From Collybia mongolica (Eukaryota > Basidiomycota > Agaricomycetes > Agaricales > Clitocybaceae): 64,000 nucleotides of DNA. A model generated the notes under the pieces. It was not told the origin of the DNA, did not search any database, and saw nothing but the letters and a program-made list of their open reading frames with translations. Shown here one piece after another: positions 48,278 through 59,590 of the stretch. The DNA lies in assembly GCA_013420905.1 (NCBI GenBank), contig JAAXNY010000008.1:186001-250000 (forward strand), given 5' to 3'. Numbering within the stretch: position 1 is the stretch's first letter; each line of letters begins with the position of its first letter. A program made the position numbers and the translations under genes.

Positions 48278-50455
48278 TTAGTGGTGGAACAATCGAAGGG
48301 AGGTGTGGGCAAACACCATGCTGTGCTCGTCAGCCGCAGCTATGCACTCTGCGTCCATGACGCTTCCACTCGGTGCAGCGAGGTACTTGACTCCACTCTT
48401 CCTCGCGCGGTGGACGTTGTCGGGGAATGGGAAGAAGGCATCACTTGAGCAGGACACGCCCTCCAGCTTGGCTGCCCACTCCTTCCTCTCTGCGGTGGTA
48501 AGAGCCTCGACAGGCCCCTCAAACAAGCTCTCCCACTGCTGCTTCTCACCACCTTCGAGTTCCTCGCCCCCGACAAAGAGGTCAATAGCATTGGCCTTCT
48601 CGGCGCGCTTTACGCCCTTTTTGAAAGGGAGGGCGAGAACACGCGGGTGGTGTCGGAGCCACCAGATATCGGCCTTGCTTCCGGCGAGACGCGTGCAGTG
48701 GATACGCGATTGCTGGCCTGCACCGATACCAACGATAGATCCGTGATATGCGTATGCCACACTGTTTGACTGTGTGTACTTGAGCGCAAGGGTGGCCACG
48801 ATCAAGTCTGTAACGGCCGCACTTGGTAGCTATTCATTCGTCATTCGTCAGGCATTAGACGCTAGTGTTTGATACAGATCGTACGAACCTCCTTGTTTTT
48901 GGTGACAGCGTTTTCGAACAGCTTGGCATCGATCTTGCAATCGTTGCGCCTTTGCTGGAGGTGGATTCCGTAGACCTGCTTGGTTTCGATCGCAGGGGGG
49001 TTGTATGAAGGGTCGATCTAACCAGATCACATCAGTCAGGTTTCATTTCAGAGGATGAGTCACGCCACCTGAAGGACACAGTACTTTCCACCTTTCTTTT
49101 TGGCAAGAACATCTAGAGCCTCCGGAGAATATCCTGGGGCAATGACACCGTCGGATACTTCTCTTGAAATAATGCGGGCCGTAGCGAGATCGCACGGGGC
49201 CGACAGGGCGATAAAGTCTCCGAACGAAGACATGCGGTCGGCACCTACAAAAGAAGTGAGCGAAGAATCCTCATTGACCCAGTGTGATACGTACCACGAG
49301 CCCGTGCATAGGCGGCTGCGAGGGGAGTCAATGGTTCCTTCAGGTCATCGACTCCGTAAACCTTCTTCTCTGTCTCGTTAAGTTCGACGCCAACGGCTGC
49401 CCCAGCAGGAGACACATGTTTGAACGATGCGGCCGCGGGGAGGTTTAGTGCTTCTTGGAGTTCTTTGACCAGTGCGTAGGAGTTCAGGGCGTCCAAGAGG
49501 TTGATATAACCGGGAGAGCCGCTCAAGACTGTAATAACAGTTACTATAAGGGACGGTAAAGCGGGTGGAAATTTGCATACCTTTGAAAGGAAGTTCACCT
49601 TCCGAGACGAAGGCTTGCGCGGGCTTCTGGTGCGGGTTCGCACCGTATCGAAGAGCCAACCGTTGGACGGAGCCTGCCAATTTATCTGCTGGGAGTTCAG
49701 CCGATGCGTACTGCTCTCGGAAGTATCCACTAATAGCATCGTCGTATTTCGCCGTCATCTCGAAAGCCTTCAGAGCCAACTTGCTCCTGATATTCTGCCC
49801 AACGTCTCCTTGGCCCTTTGTGAAAGCGTCCAAAAACTCCTTGTAATCGGCGGGGTCGGAAAGGACGGAGACACGCTCGTGATTCTTCGCCGCACCGCGA
49901 AGGAGGGTCACTCCGCCGATATCGATCTCCTCGACAGCGCCAGCGAGAGTGCAGTTTGGTTGGGAGATCGTTTCGCTGAAGGGGTAGAGGTTGCAGACGA
50001 CGATTGAAATCTTCGCGATTGCTTGTGCCTTGAGATCGGCTTCGTCGGAAGGGATGGAGCGTGCCAAAATGCCTATTTACATCCTGTCAGCCTTAAAATT
50101 TGATCTGTGTTTGATTGCGTAACACACCACCATGAACGGCAGGATGAAGAGTCTTGACTCGGCCGCCCAGCATCTCTGGTGCTTTGGTAATGTCTGACAC
50201 ATCTCTACACCACTAAATGAGAAATGTATACGCGATCTAGGGAGTATAGCATACTCAATCGGAATTCCAGCGTCACGTATTTTCTTTGCCGTTCCTCCTG
50301 ATCCTAGAAGGCGAACACCGGCCTTTTGTAAACCCTGGGCTAAGTCGATAAGATTTGTCTTGTCATAGACAGACAGGAGAGCTAGCGTAGTATTAGATCA
50401 GATTAGGCATCTTTGTGTATAAATCGTTGAGGCACGCACCAATTCGTTGAGCCAT
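48278..50455 (-). CDS. ADE16: Bifunctional AICAR transformylase / IMP cyclohydrolase
   Basis: Eight exons: 50440-50455, 50255-50381, 50128-50204, 49581-50072, 49295-49528, 49069-49244, 48889-49017 and 48278-48829, closing to 600 residues, the usual size (yeast Ade16/17 are about 590). The N-terminal cyclohydrolase part has [36 protein letters not shown] and NLYPF. The transformylase part has [37 protein letters not shown], and ends [20 protein letters not shown]. It carries out the last two steps of purine synthesis: formylation of AICAR and closure to IMP. The first exon has only 16 nt. Yeast has two isozymes; I use ADE16 for the family and do not claim which. Confidence 0.95.
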
Positions 50456-52803
50456 TATTTCTTCGATGTGTGGCAGGCGATTTTTCACAAGCGGGCGTGA
50501 ATAATCCACTTGTAAGAGCTAAAAAGGTTTGAAATAGCAGATCCACTGAAATCTTATCTCCGCCCCACCCGGGGCCCTACTTACGTAAACAGAGGACGGA
50601 TTACTTGGCATTACTTGGGGTTCAACCTGGGTTCAACATTCAACTCGTCCCCGTTCATGTTTGTGTTAACGCAGCCCATGCTCTAGCTGTTATCCTGTCA
50701 CTGAATCGCGCCTTGGAAGGAAAAATCGAGGTATGGCCGAGACCTTGTACGTTTTTTTCTGGGAGAATGTCGCCTAGCTGATCCGCGTTCAGGGCGACGG
50801 TGGGAAGTTAACGTTCAAAGTGTTGGTTTATGACGACAATAGGACAACTTGTTATTGAATCTATGCAACCAAAATAAGGGTTATTGTAACTCGTGGTGCG
50901 CCCGATTTCGATAGAAGACACGTGGTAGAGCTCGTTGGGTAAGATAGGTTTCTTGCTGATCCCTCAGCTCTGCGCAGCATAGAGATGAGGAAGAGGTTAA
51001 AGTTTGTTGGTCTAATAATTTCATCTAGCTGTAACTCCCTTTAACTGACTTTTTACATGGGAATCTTGTCTGCCGAATCCAACCGGCCGAGTATTGCTCG
51101 GAAGTCGAGCTGCCGAATGCCGCCCGCCCATCGAAGGACCCTTCTTCCAGGAGCTTCGACCATGTGTTGAAAGATCCTTTGTTGTATGTCCTAGTAATCA
51201 AGACGTCCAAGAAGTCACGGGGAGTGGAAATATCATGGTGTTTCGGGATATGTGATTTCATGAATTGCATTCATATAACGTAAGCCCTGGTTTGGTCTAC
51301 CGTTTAGTTCGGACTCAAAGCCATCACCGTACATTTCAGACTGAGGACGTTTTACAGCAACATCAGCGAAACCATTTTCATTTTCTGGCGCTGGGGAAAC
51401 ATAACGAAGGGTATCATCAATGACTGGAGCACGACTATAGTCATCACAATCCTAATGAGGAAGAAGGTTCCACTAGAGAGTCTCATAGCCCTGCTAGTAT
51501 GGCAATCTTTGGACGAAAATTTCTCCTACTTACCTCTACCGCCACGACCTCAAATCATTCTTCTACAATCTCGTTTAGGCATCAGGTCATTTCATTTTTG
51601 AGATGAAAGAGCAGCAAACAGCACGCTTTTCTCCGCATACGTGACTAAATCCAACTCACTTCATGAATGTGGGAGTCAAGTCCGCGTTCTTCACCACAAG
51701 AGGTCACCCGTCGCGTTCCTCATATAGTCCTGGTTATCTTGAACCGGTACAACAAGAATTACTACTTTATTCATCAGTCAAGCTCGTCCAGATACCTCAG
51801 CTCCCGCTCAATATACTCTAAGATCTCCCTTATGCACTGCTCTGCGGCTGGGTCCTGCCTTTGGCAATGTACGGTATCAAGACGTGGCCGCCATTATGGT
51901 CCTTGTACACCACGGTCATATTATCACCTCCCCCTGCCCCCCACCCCGGGTGGTGTGAAAAAGTGTCATATGTGTTGCGTTTTCCGGGGGTGACGGCGAG
52001 GTGCCCTTTGGCTGTTCACAAGAGAAACCAGACATCCTAACCGCTAGATTATGGGTATCTCATAACTAGACCTATTCCACCAGATACCAGGACGTCCAGC
52101 TTCAAAGTAGTACACGGCCAGCTTTGATCTACCCTCTCGTCTTCAACTGTCTACGCTGATTTCGCTATAATTTAGGACAATCAGAAACGGGCAGAATGTG
52201 CTGATGCCAAGATGTCGAGAACTTCTCTGCTAATGTATCGTGGGGTGACAGAAAGAACTCCTTCCCATTGCAAGCTCCCCGAAACGGATCCTCATTCACC
52301 CGAATCCAGATGGAGTTTGGCACGAACTGAGCACCCTGCCTTGGAACCAAGCTGGATTTGAACTTTATTGCAACCCTAGACTTCTACTAGGTCTGCATCT
52401 GTACGAAAATCATTGCGTATCTTGGGCGGCCAATTGGTTTGCTCCTAGAGTTCGTGTGAAAACTTTGTAAGTTAACATTGCAAGGCCACATCCTCGACTT
52501 CAAATGACCCATAATGCAACTGGATACGACTCTTCAGGCAGGTATAGGGCGTGGCGGCGGCAGCGGCGTAAATCTAGTAGGCATCAGGGGAGGAATGACC
52601 AGAACTGTAGAGGTAGAAGTCGAAGAAGCAATGGCTAAATCAGCGACTTCTACAGGGATTGATTGTCATTAGTCTACTTTCCAAGCTTAGAAGTCGTTAA
52701 CGCCCGACAAGTTCTACTTCTACTCTTCTCGTGTATGCTCAGCGCCCTCAAAGCCCATTATGACGAGTCCATCGAAGACAATTCGTCTGATACATTCCCA
52801 TCA
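50456..52803. other. No supported gene upstream of ADE16/17
   Basis: A minus-strand frame at 51251-51455 (DDYSRAPVIDDTLRYVSPAP) follows a plausible acceptor and may be an exon of an unknown gene, but it has no start and no partner. A tRNA-Glu-like fragment lies near 52020-52060 (see rejected items). The rest is featureless to me. Confidence 0.4.
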
Positions 52804-53283
52804 CATCAGCAAATCCTGGGTCCCCTGCAGAGATCTGCTAGCAGCCCTGCATAGATACCCATAGACACCCATAGTGCCATAGATGCCATAGAGTAGGTTC
52901 TGTTGCTGTACACCTCTGTGCAGACCTCCATAGCTCTCAGCAGTTATAGCTAAATTTATGCTCATCTGTAAAGTGCTACGAGGTCCTGGATAGTTCCACT
53001 TTTTACTGGGCAGAGCATAAGAGATTATGGTTCCATTCTGTAGACACACCCCTTGCTTTCGAGATTTGTACAGTCCGGGAGCATAGGGCAGACAGTATTC
53101 CATTACATTGCCACATTTTTAGTGAGGTGGGGTTATTATCTATGAATTTAATAGGTAACAAGGATCACTCTAACCAAGTCTGACAGTCAATCGATAACAT
53201 TACAAAGTCCCAGGCCATTGAGTATACTAACCTACAGTAGGCGCAGGTGCAGGGCAATCCGTTTCTGACAGTTAGTGTAAATG

Positions 53284-53288
53284 GGTAC
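53284..53288. repeat. Left target site duplication of the chromovirus (GGTAC)
   Basis: GGTAC directly precedes the 5' LTR and GGTAC directly follows the 3' LTR at 59586-59590, a perfect 5-bp duplication typical of Ty3/gypsy integrases. Confidence 0.9.
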
Positions 53289-53794
53289 TGTAAGGGGAAC
53301 TCCATTTCCGCCTTACTTCGCCGATCTAGCCTTACTTCGCCGAATCTCACTCCGCCGACTTCTACTTCGCTGATTCGCGACTCAGTCATCCCGCCGACTT
53401 ACGATACAATTTCTCTGCTTACTTTGCGCCCACTCAATTACATTCACTACATCGCACGTTCATTACCTACGCCCACACGCACCCCCACTCTCTACTTCGC
53501 GCGCAGTTTGCCGCCGGACTTTGCACTTGTTCGGACTATCAAGGGCACGGTCACGTGACCTTCGCTAGCCCAACGCGTGTCGTCGTACCGCACCGGGAAC
53601 GTGTATTTAATGTAGTACTAGGTATATAGCACACCCCCCCTGATGGAGGCTCCTCAGAGAATTCTCTTAGGATCCCCTCCACCAGGTGAGTAGTACATAT
53701 GTCGTACAAGTGAATACATCAACTTAGGATCCCCTCCACCAGCGTCGGCCCGCTCTACTAAGTTCGCGCGCACTCCGCCGGAGTTGCCCTTACA
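53289..53794 (+). repeat. 5' LTR
   Basis: It has TG...CA ends within the inverted termini TGTAAGGG/CCCTTACA. Its first 100 bp repeat a TTACTTCGCCGA-like unit. A TATATA stands at 53622-53628, and the 20-mer CTTAGGATCCCCTCCACCAG occurs twice downstream of it. Confidence 0.95.
53656..53665 (+). promoter_or_regulatory. Likely 5' end of the element's RNA, complementary to its own primer site
   Basis: AGAGAATTCT lies about 30 bp downstream of TATATA (53622-53628), where transcription should start. It is the exact reverse complement of AGAATTCTCT at 53797-53806, just inside the LTR. Confidence 0.45.
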
Positions 53795-53796
53795 GT

Positions 53797-53806
53797 AGAA
53801 TTCTCT
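53797..53806 (+). other. Candidate self-primed primer-binding site
   Basis: AGAATTCTCT lies two bases after the 5' LTR, where a primer-binding site belongs. I do not see a tRNA 3'-end complement here. It pairs 10/10 with 53656-53665. The Tf1/sushi group of chromodomain elements is known to prime from the 5' end of its own RNA. The core GAATTC is a palindrome, which weakens the argument. Confidence 0.45.
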
Positions 53807-55121
53807 CACCAGCAGAGACCGCGACCTCACCGCAGCCATTGCCAAATTCCGATTGGCAGAAACTGTCAGCTCCGATACAGAATCCGTCAAGACCGCGCAA
53901 GAATCGCCCTCTCCACCCTCCTCCGAACTAGAAGTGGAACTCCTACTCCGGCTGATGGACGCCGAAACGAGGATGGATAACATCGAACGAGACGTAGGAG
54001 ATCTCAATAGGAAGGCGGAGGAACAAGCCGAGCAGCTTAAGAAGCTCACCGACAGCATCAACACGCTGATCGCGCTCCAAACCGCGGCTCCCCCACCCCC
54101 GGTCAATACCCCTGCACCCAGCGCCCCTGTAAATAATGTATCAACACCTCCCCCCGCGACCCACGTTAATTCGGGACGACCTTCAGCACTCCGGCCATCG
54201 CTTCCCGATGACTTCGACGGATCGCGCGAACGAGGGCGTGCGTTCATTAACGCATGCGAACTGTATATAAATCTTGTACCACACCAGTTCGCGGATGAAG
54301 TGACGCAGGTACGGTGGGCGTACACCTTCATGAAGAAAGGCCGAGCGTATCTGTTCACGGACCGGGCCATGTGATACCAGACTGCTACCGGGAACCCGAA
54401 GTACGCGACATGGGCCCTATTCCGCGCCGACTTCGCGGTCAACTTCTTCGTGCAGAGCGAAGCGCAGCGGGCGATTACGAGGTTGGAAACGAGCAGCTAC
54501 CACCAAGGGTCGCAATCGGTGGACGACTACACGGATGAGTTCAGGGATCTCATCGACAAGTCGGGATACAAGGAGGGGTTGACGATTGTGGTGAAGTACC
54601 GGAAGGGACTGAGCGGGGAGATTCAGTCACAGATCGCGACGATGGCAGTGGGACGACCAGCGGACGATCAGCCGGAACAGTGGTATGTAGCGGCAATGAA
54701 GTGCGATGAAAACCGCCTCACCAACGAGGCCTTCCTGAGCACTAAACCGGCGGCTCGCGCACCTCCCGCACGCACTACCTCGGCGTTTCGCGCACCGCCG
54801 CACTTCTCAGCCCCGACGCTGCAACGGATGGCGCCACCACCACCTCCGCCGCCCCCTGCTTTCCCTCCACCGGTTCCGATGGATGTAGACGCAATGCGGA
54901 GGGCTCGAACGAACATCGAGACCTGCCACCGATGTAAGCAGCCGGGCCATTTCCAGAAGGACTGCCCCCTCCGCTATGACACGCGGTTCATGTCAATGGA
55001 GGAGCAGCATGAGTTCGCGCAGCACATCTTCGCAATGATAGACGCACAAGTCGAACCGCTGGCGGAAGAAGGGGAAACGTTCGCAACCACTCAAGAGGGT
55101 TTTGTAGCGGACAGCGAGTGA
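53799..55121 (+). CDS. gag: gag polyprotein with one internal UGA and no AUG start
   Basis: The frame is open from 53799 to the stop at 55119-55121, apart from a TGA at 54372-54374. Order: a Glu-rich coiled-coil-like N-terminus (ELEVELLLRLMDAETRMDNI), a Pro/Ala linker, the capsid-like part (RPSLPDDFDGSRERGRAFIN; YATWALFRADFAVNFFVQSE; DDYTDEFRDLIDKSGY) and a CCHC zinc knuckle, CHRCKQPGHFQKDC. The first in-frame ATG (53955) lies inside the coiled coil and no ATG precedes it after the upstream TAG at 53796, so initiation is unclear (non-AUG start, spliced leader or mutation). Sequence on both sides of the UGA is coherent, so it is a point mutation or a read-through site. Confidence 0.85.
55097..55103 (+). 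promoter_or_regulatory. -1 ribosomal frameshift heptamer GGGTTTT
   Basis: In the gag frame the bases read G GGT TTT, which is the X XXY YYZ form needed for -1 slippage. A slip places ribosomes in the pol frame, which is open from here (TTT TGT AGC GGA CAG CGA) into protease. The gag stop follows 15 nt later. I could not fold the downstream RNA. Confidence 0.6.
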
Positions 55122-58100
55122 ACAGTACGCCCTCGCTGTCATCTGTAAATAGGTTCGCGTGTTTAGAAGTTGAGAATACAACTGAAATTTCCCAAACACC
55201 CGAAACTACTACAGAAGCCGTACAAGATACCATCCCCGTCCCTAAACCGCCGCGCCAGAGACTCCCCCGATGGGAACGAGCTCTACCCAAGCGATTCGTA
55301 GTCGCCGCCACCCCCAGCACTCGCTCGCTGAAGCTCAAGATTGAACTTCAGACGACCAACACAGGCGAGACATTCGCGACGAACAGCTTGGTAGACTCAG
55401 GAGCAACGGGCCTTTTCATCGATTCTGAATTCGTGCGGAGGAACAGGTTGACCTCGTGCAAGCTAGTTCGCACTATTCCGGTGTTCAACGTCGACGGCAC
55501 TCCGAACGAGAACGGGTCTATTTCGGAAATCGTAGACCTCATCCTCCGGTACAACGGTCACTCAGAACGCACCCACTTCGCGGTCACCAGCCTAGGGAAG
55601 CAGGATCTCATACTGGGCTACACTTGGTTGCAGGAGCACAACCCGGAGATCAACTGGCAGACCAACGAGGTGAAGATGAGTCGCTGTCCCGACAAATGTC
55701 GGACCTGCGCGAACGAGGTTAAATCAGAAAAGGCGGAGAAGCGTAAATTGGAGGCCCGCATCAACGCCTGTCGCGCAGGACCCATGCCCGAACCAGAAAC
55801 AGAAATTGGAGAGGTTCCCGACTCTGAGCACGAAGGAGATATCGCCCTTGAAGATTGCATCAAAGAGGGCGACCGTATCTTCGTGGTCAACATCGGCGAA
55901 CCAGGACAGTTTCAGAAGGCACCGGAAGAGATTCGGACAACCCAAACCATCTCGCAGCGACTAGCGGAAAAGATCCAAACGGAAGCCCGGAAGAACGCGT
56001 CCCAGCAGATCGCAGACTCCTTTGATCGTAATGCGCAACCCAAGACGTTTTTTGATCTAGCACCGGCGCACGTCCACGAATTTGAGGATGTGTTCTCCAA
56101 GACGTCCTTCGACGCTCTCCCAGATCGCCGACCGTGGGACCACGCAATCGAACTCGTCCGCGACGCAGAAGGGAAATCCTGCAAGGTCTACCCGCTCTCA
56201 GTCGCCGAACAAGCGGAGTTGGACAAGTTCCTCGAGGAGAACCTCGCCTCTGGTCGGATCCGCCCCTCCAAATCGCCAATGGCTTCACCGTTCTTCTTTA
56301 TCAAGAAGAAGGACGGTTCGCTACGCCCGGTACAGGACTACCGCGTTCTCAATTCACTGACGATCAAGAACAAATACCCACTCCCACTCATCTCCGACCT
56401 CGTCAACAATCTTCGGGGAGCGAAATACTTCTCCAAATTCGACGTTCGCTGGGGATACAACAACGTCCGAATTAAGGAAGGTGATGAGTGGAAGGCCGCA
56501 TTTCGCACAAACCGCGGAATGTTTGAGCCCCTGGTAATGTTCTTTGGTCTCACTAACTCGCCAGCAACGTTCCAAACCATGATGAACGAGATATTCCACG
56601 ATCTCATCATGGAAGGAGTGGTATGTGTCTACATCGATGATATTCTAATTTACACAAAGACACTCGCCAAACACCGCCGAATTTCAAGGTTAGTTCTCCA
56701 GCGACTCCGCGAACATAAACTGTACCTGCGACTGGACAAATGCGAATTCGAGAAGACCCGAATCGAGTATCTGGGGCTCATTATCTCGGAGGGGCAGGCG
56801 GAGATGGACCTGGTCAAGGTTGCCGGAGTAGCGGAATGGCCAACGCCCATGAACAAGAAGCAAGTGCAGTCCTTCTTGGGCTTCACGAACTTCTATCGGC
56901 GGTTCATTCGCGACTTCTCCCATATTGCACGGCCATTGTTTGATCTCACCGGTAAAGACGTGCCTTGGAAGTGGGGTGAGTCGGAGCAGGAGGCATTCGA
57001 AGGGTTGAAGGAAGCGGTGTCGTCTAAACTGGTACTGATGTTCGCAGACGACAACCGGCCGTTTAGGGTGGAGGCAGATAGTTCGGATTTCGCGACCGGC
57101 GCAGTACTTTCGCAACTCAGCCCGGAGGACGACAAGTGGCACCCGATCGCGTTTTTGTCAAAGAGCCTCAACGCGGTCGAGCGGAATTACGAGATACACG
57201 ACAAGGAAATGCTCGCCATCATTCGCGCACTTGAAGAATGGCGACACTTCCTTGAAGGCGCGCGACACGACTTCGAGATCTGGACAGACCACAAAAATCT
57301 AGAGTACTTCCGGACGTCCCAGAAGCTAAATCGGAGACAGGCCAGGTGGTCACTGTACCTCTCCCGATTCAACTTCTCGCTGCACCACAAGCCTGGACGA
57401 AGTATGGGTAAGCCAGACGCGCTATCTCGCCGAGCGGACCACAGCGATGGAAGCGAGGATAACCACGATCTAGTCCTCCTCAAACCGGAGTTGTTCACAA
57501 TCCGCGCGCTGGAAGGAATGGTCGTGGAAGGAGAGGAAAGGGACATTCTGCGGGATATTCGGAGAGGCAATCGCGAGGGACATCAGGAGGAAGCGGTGGT
57601 GAAGGCAGCGCAGGAGTTGAAGAAGTCCGCAGGAAAATCGGTTCGGAGCGCAGAGTGGAGGGAAGCGCAGGAGTTGCTGTATTTCTGCGATCGCATCTAC
57701 GTCCCAAAACACGCTGACCTTCGCAGACGTATAGTTGCGCAACATCACGATTCGCGAATTGCGGGACACACCGGAAGATGGAAGACGTTGGAACTCGTAT
57801 CGCGCAATTACTGGTGGCCTCAAATGTCGCGCTACATCGGCGAATACTGCAAGACATGCGACCTCTGTCTCCGAACGAAGGCTCAGCGTCAACTTCCAAG
57901 TGGCGAACTTAAACCGCTGCCGATTCCGGAAGGTTGCTGGGACGTCGCAAGCGTGGATTTCATCGTGGAACTCCCCGAGTCGCAAGGGCATGATGCGATC
58001 ATGGTAGTGGTGGACACAGTGGGTAAACGCGCGCACTTCATCCCAACCACGACGACAATTACCGCGCTTGGATCGGCGAGGCTTTACCTCCAGCATGTGT

Positions 58101-59068
58101 GGAAGTTGCACAGCTTACCGAAGGCTATGGTCTCCGACCGAGGGGTACAGTTCGTGGCGGAATTCACAAGGGAGTTATATCGCATGCTTGATATTAAACT
58201 CACAGCGTCTACGGCGTACCACCCACAGACAGACGGACAGACCGAGCGAGTGAACCAGGAACTGGAGCAGTATCTCCGGTTATTCGTCAGCGAGCGACAG
58301 GACAACTGGGTCGACCTTTTACCGCTCGCTGAATTCCAGTACAATAACCACGTCCACTCCTCGACACAGCACTCGCCGTTCTTCCTGGACACCGGTCGAC
58401 ATCCACGCATGGGCTTCGAACCACAGACCGCACCATCCCGGCTGGAAACCGCGAACGAATTCTGCGACCGAATGAAGGACACCCTCAAGGAAGCCCGCGC
58501 CGCATTAGCCAAAGCCAAGGACGAGATGGCGATGTACTACAATCGCCGCCGAAACCCAACACCCGACTACCAGGTTGGAGACCGGATGTATTTGGATTCG
58601 CGCGACATTCGTATCACTCGACCGTCGCAGAAACTGGCTCACCGCTACATCGGGCCCTACCCCATCGAAGCCAAGGTTGGATCGCACGCCTACCGCCTCA
58701 AACTTCCGCCGGTGCTATCGCGCATCCACCCGGTCTTCCATGTTGTCAAACTCCTACCCGCGCCGCACGACCCAATACCCGGTAGAACGGTCACCGAAGT
58801 CCCTGAACCCACTCTCATAGACGGCGAGGTACATTATGAGGTTCAGGAGATCATGGACAGCCGGGTTTACAGGAACAAGCTGCAGTACCTGATCGCCTGA
58901 AAGGGCTACAGCTACGAACAGAACACCTGGGAACCTGCCGACAAGGTGAATGCGGATGAGTTGGTCGCCGAATTCTACAGACGCAACCCCGGAGCACCGC
59001 GACTCGTACAACGCGTCCAATTCGCACAGATCCCGTTCCAACGCCGGCGTGAAGACACGCGAACCTAG
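55118..59068 (+). CDS. pol: pol polyprotein: PR-RT-RH-IN-chromodomain, UGA in the chromodomain
   Basis: It is open in the -1 frame relative to gag to 58900 (about 1,260 codons), then after a TGA continues in frame to TAG at 59066-59068. Protease: LVDSGATGLFID. RT: PVQDYRVLN and the catalytic YIDDILIYT. RNase H: VEADSSDFATGAVLSQ and IWTDHKNLEYF. Integrase: an H-H-C-C zinc site (HHDSRIAGHTGRW...CKTCDLC), DFIVELPESQG, MVSDRGVQFVAEFTRELY and YHPQTDGQTERVNQELEQYL. The chromodomain reads YEVQEIMDSRVYRNKLQYLI, stop, KGYSYEQNTWEP. The stop takes the place of a conserved Trp, consistent with TGG to TGA. No AUG opens the frame, so it is expected as a Gag-Pol fusion. Confidence 0.93.
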
Positions 59069-59077
59069 AAGGGGGGT
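59067..59077 (+). other. Polypurine tract
   Basis: The purine run AGAAGGGGGG ends three bases before the 3' LTR, where plus-strand DNA synthesis is primed. Confidence 0.8.
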
Positions 59078-59079
59078 AA

Positions 59080-59585
59080 TGTAAGGGGAACTCCATTTCC
59101 GCCTTACTTCGCCGATCTAGCCTTACTTCGCCGAATCTCACTCCGCCGACTTCTACTTCGCCGATTCGCGACTCAGTCATCCCGCCGACTTACGATACAA
59201 TTTCTCTGCTTACTTCGCGCCCACTCAATTACATTCACTACATCGCACGTTCATTACCTACGCCCACACGCACCCCCACTCTCTACTTCGCGCGCAGTTT
59301 GCCGCCGGACTTTGCACTTGTTCGGACTATCAAGGGCATGGTCACGTGACCTTCGCTAGCCCAACGCGTGTCGTCGTACCGCACCGGGAACGTGTATTTA
59401 ATGTAGTACTAGGTATATAGCACACCCCCCCTGATGGAGGCTCCTCAGAGAATTCTCTTAGGATCCCCTCCACCAGGTGAGTAGTACATATGTCGTACAA
59501 GTGAATACATCAACTTAGGATCCCCTCCACCAGCGTCGGCCCGCTCTACTAAGTTCGCGCGCACTCCGCCGGAGTTGCCCCTACA
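59080..59585 (+). repeat. 3' LTR
   Basis: 506 bp, the same length as the 5' LTR, with four C/T differences by my count (for example CCCCTACA instead of CCCTTACA at the end). It is followed by the GGTAC target duplication. Confidence 0.95.
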
Positions 59586-59590
59586 GGTAC
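59586..59590. repeat. Right target site duplication (GGTAC)
   Basis: Perfect match to 53284-53288. Confidence 0.9.

Larger units (their letters stand above)
53289..59585 (+). mobile_element. Chromodomain Ty3/gypsy LTR retrotransposon (chromovirus), nearly full length
   Basis: The element is 6.3 kb with 506-bp LTRs, gag, and pol in the order protease, reverse transcriptase, RNase H, integrase, chromodomain. That order with a C-terminal chromodomain defines chromoviruses. The LTRs begin TGTAAGGG and end CCYTACA and differ by four transitions by my count, so insertion was recent. Two UGA codons interrupt it, one in gag (54372) and one in the chromodomain (58898). A -1 frameshift heptamer, a candidate self-priming site and a polypurine tract are listed separately. 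As it stands it is probably not autonomous. Confidence 0.95.

Noticed and set aside
52015..52065. tRNA-Glu-like stretch on the minus strand (A-box TAGCGGTTAGGAT)
   Set aside because: The D-arm looks right, but no matching anticodon stem, T-arm (GGTTCGANTCC) or acceptor stem follows. It is at most a tRNA-derived fragment or chance.
52330..52380. GTTCAAATCC box on the minus strand
   Set aside because: The flanking bases do not form a T-stem, so it is not a tRNA.
53654..54442. 262-codon antisense ORF across the 5' LTR and gag
   Set aside because: It starts inside the LTR and is a shadow of gag codon bias.
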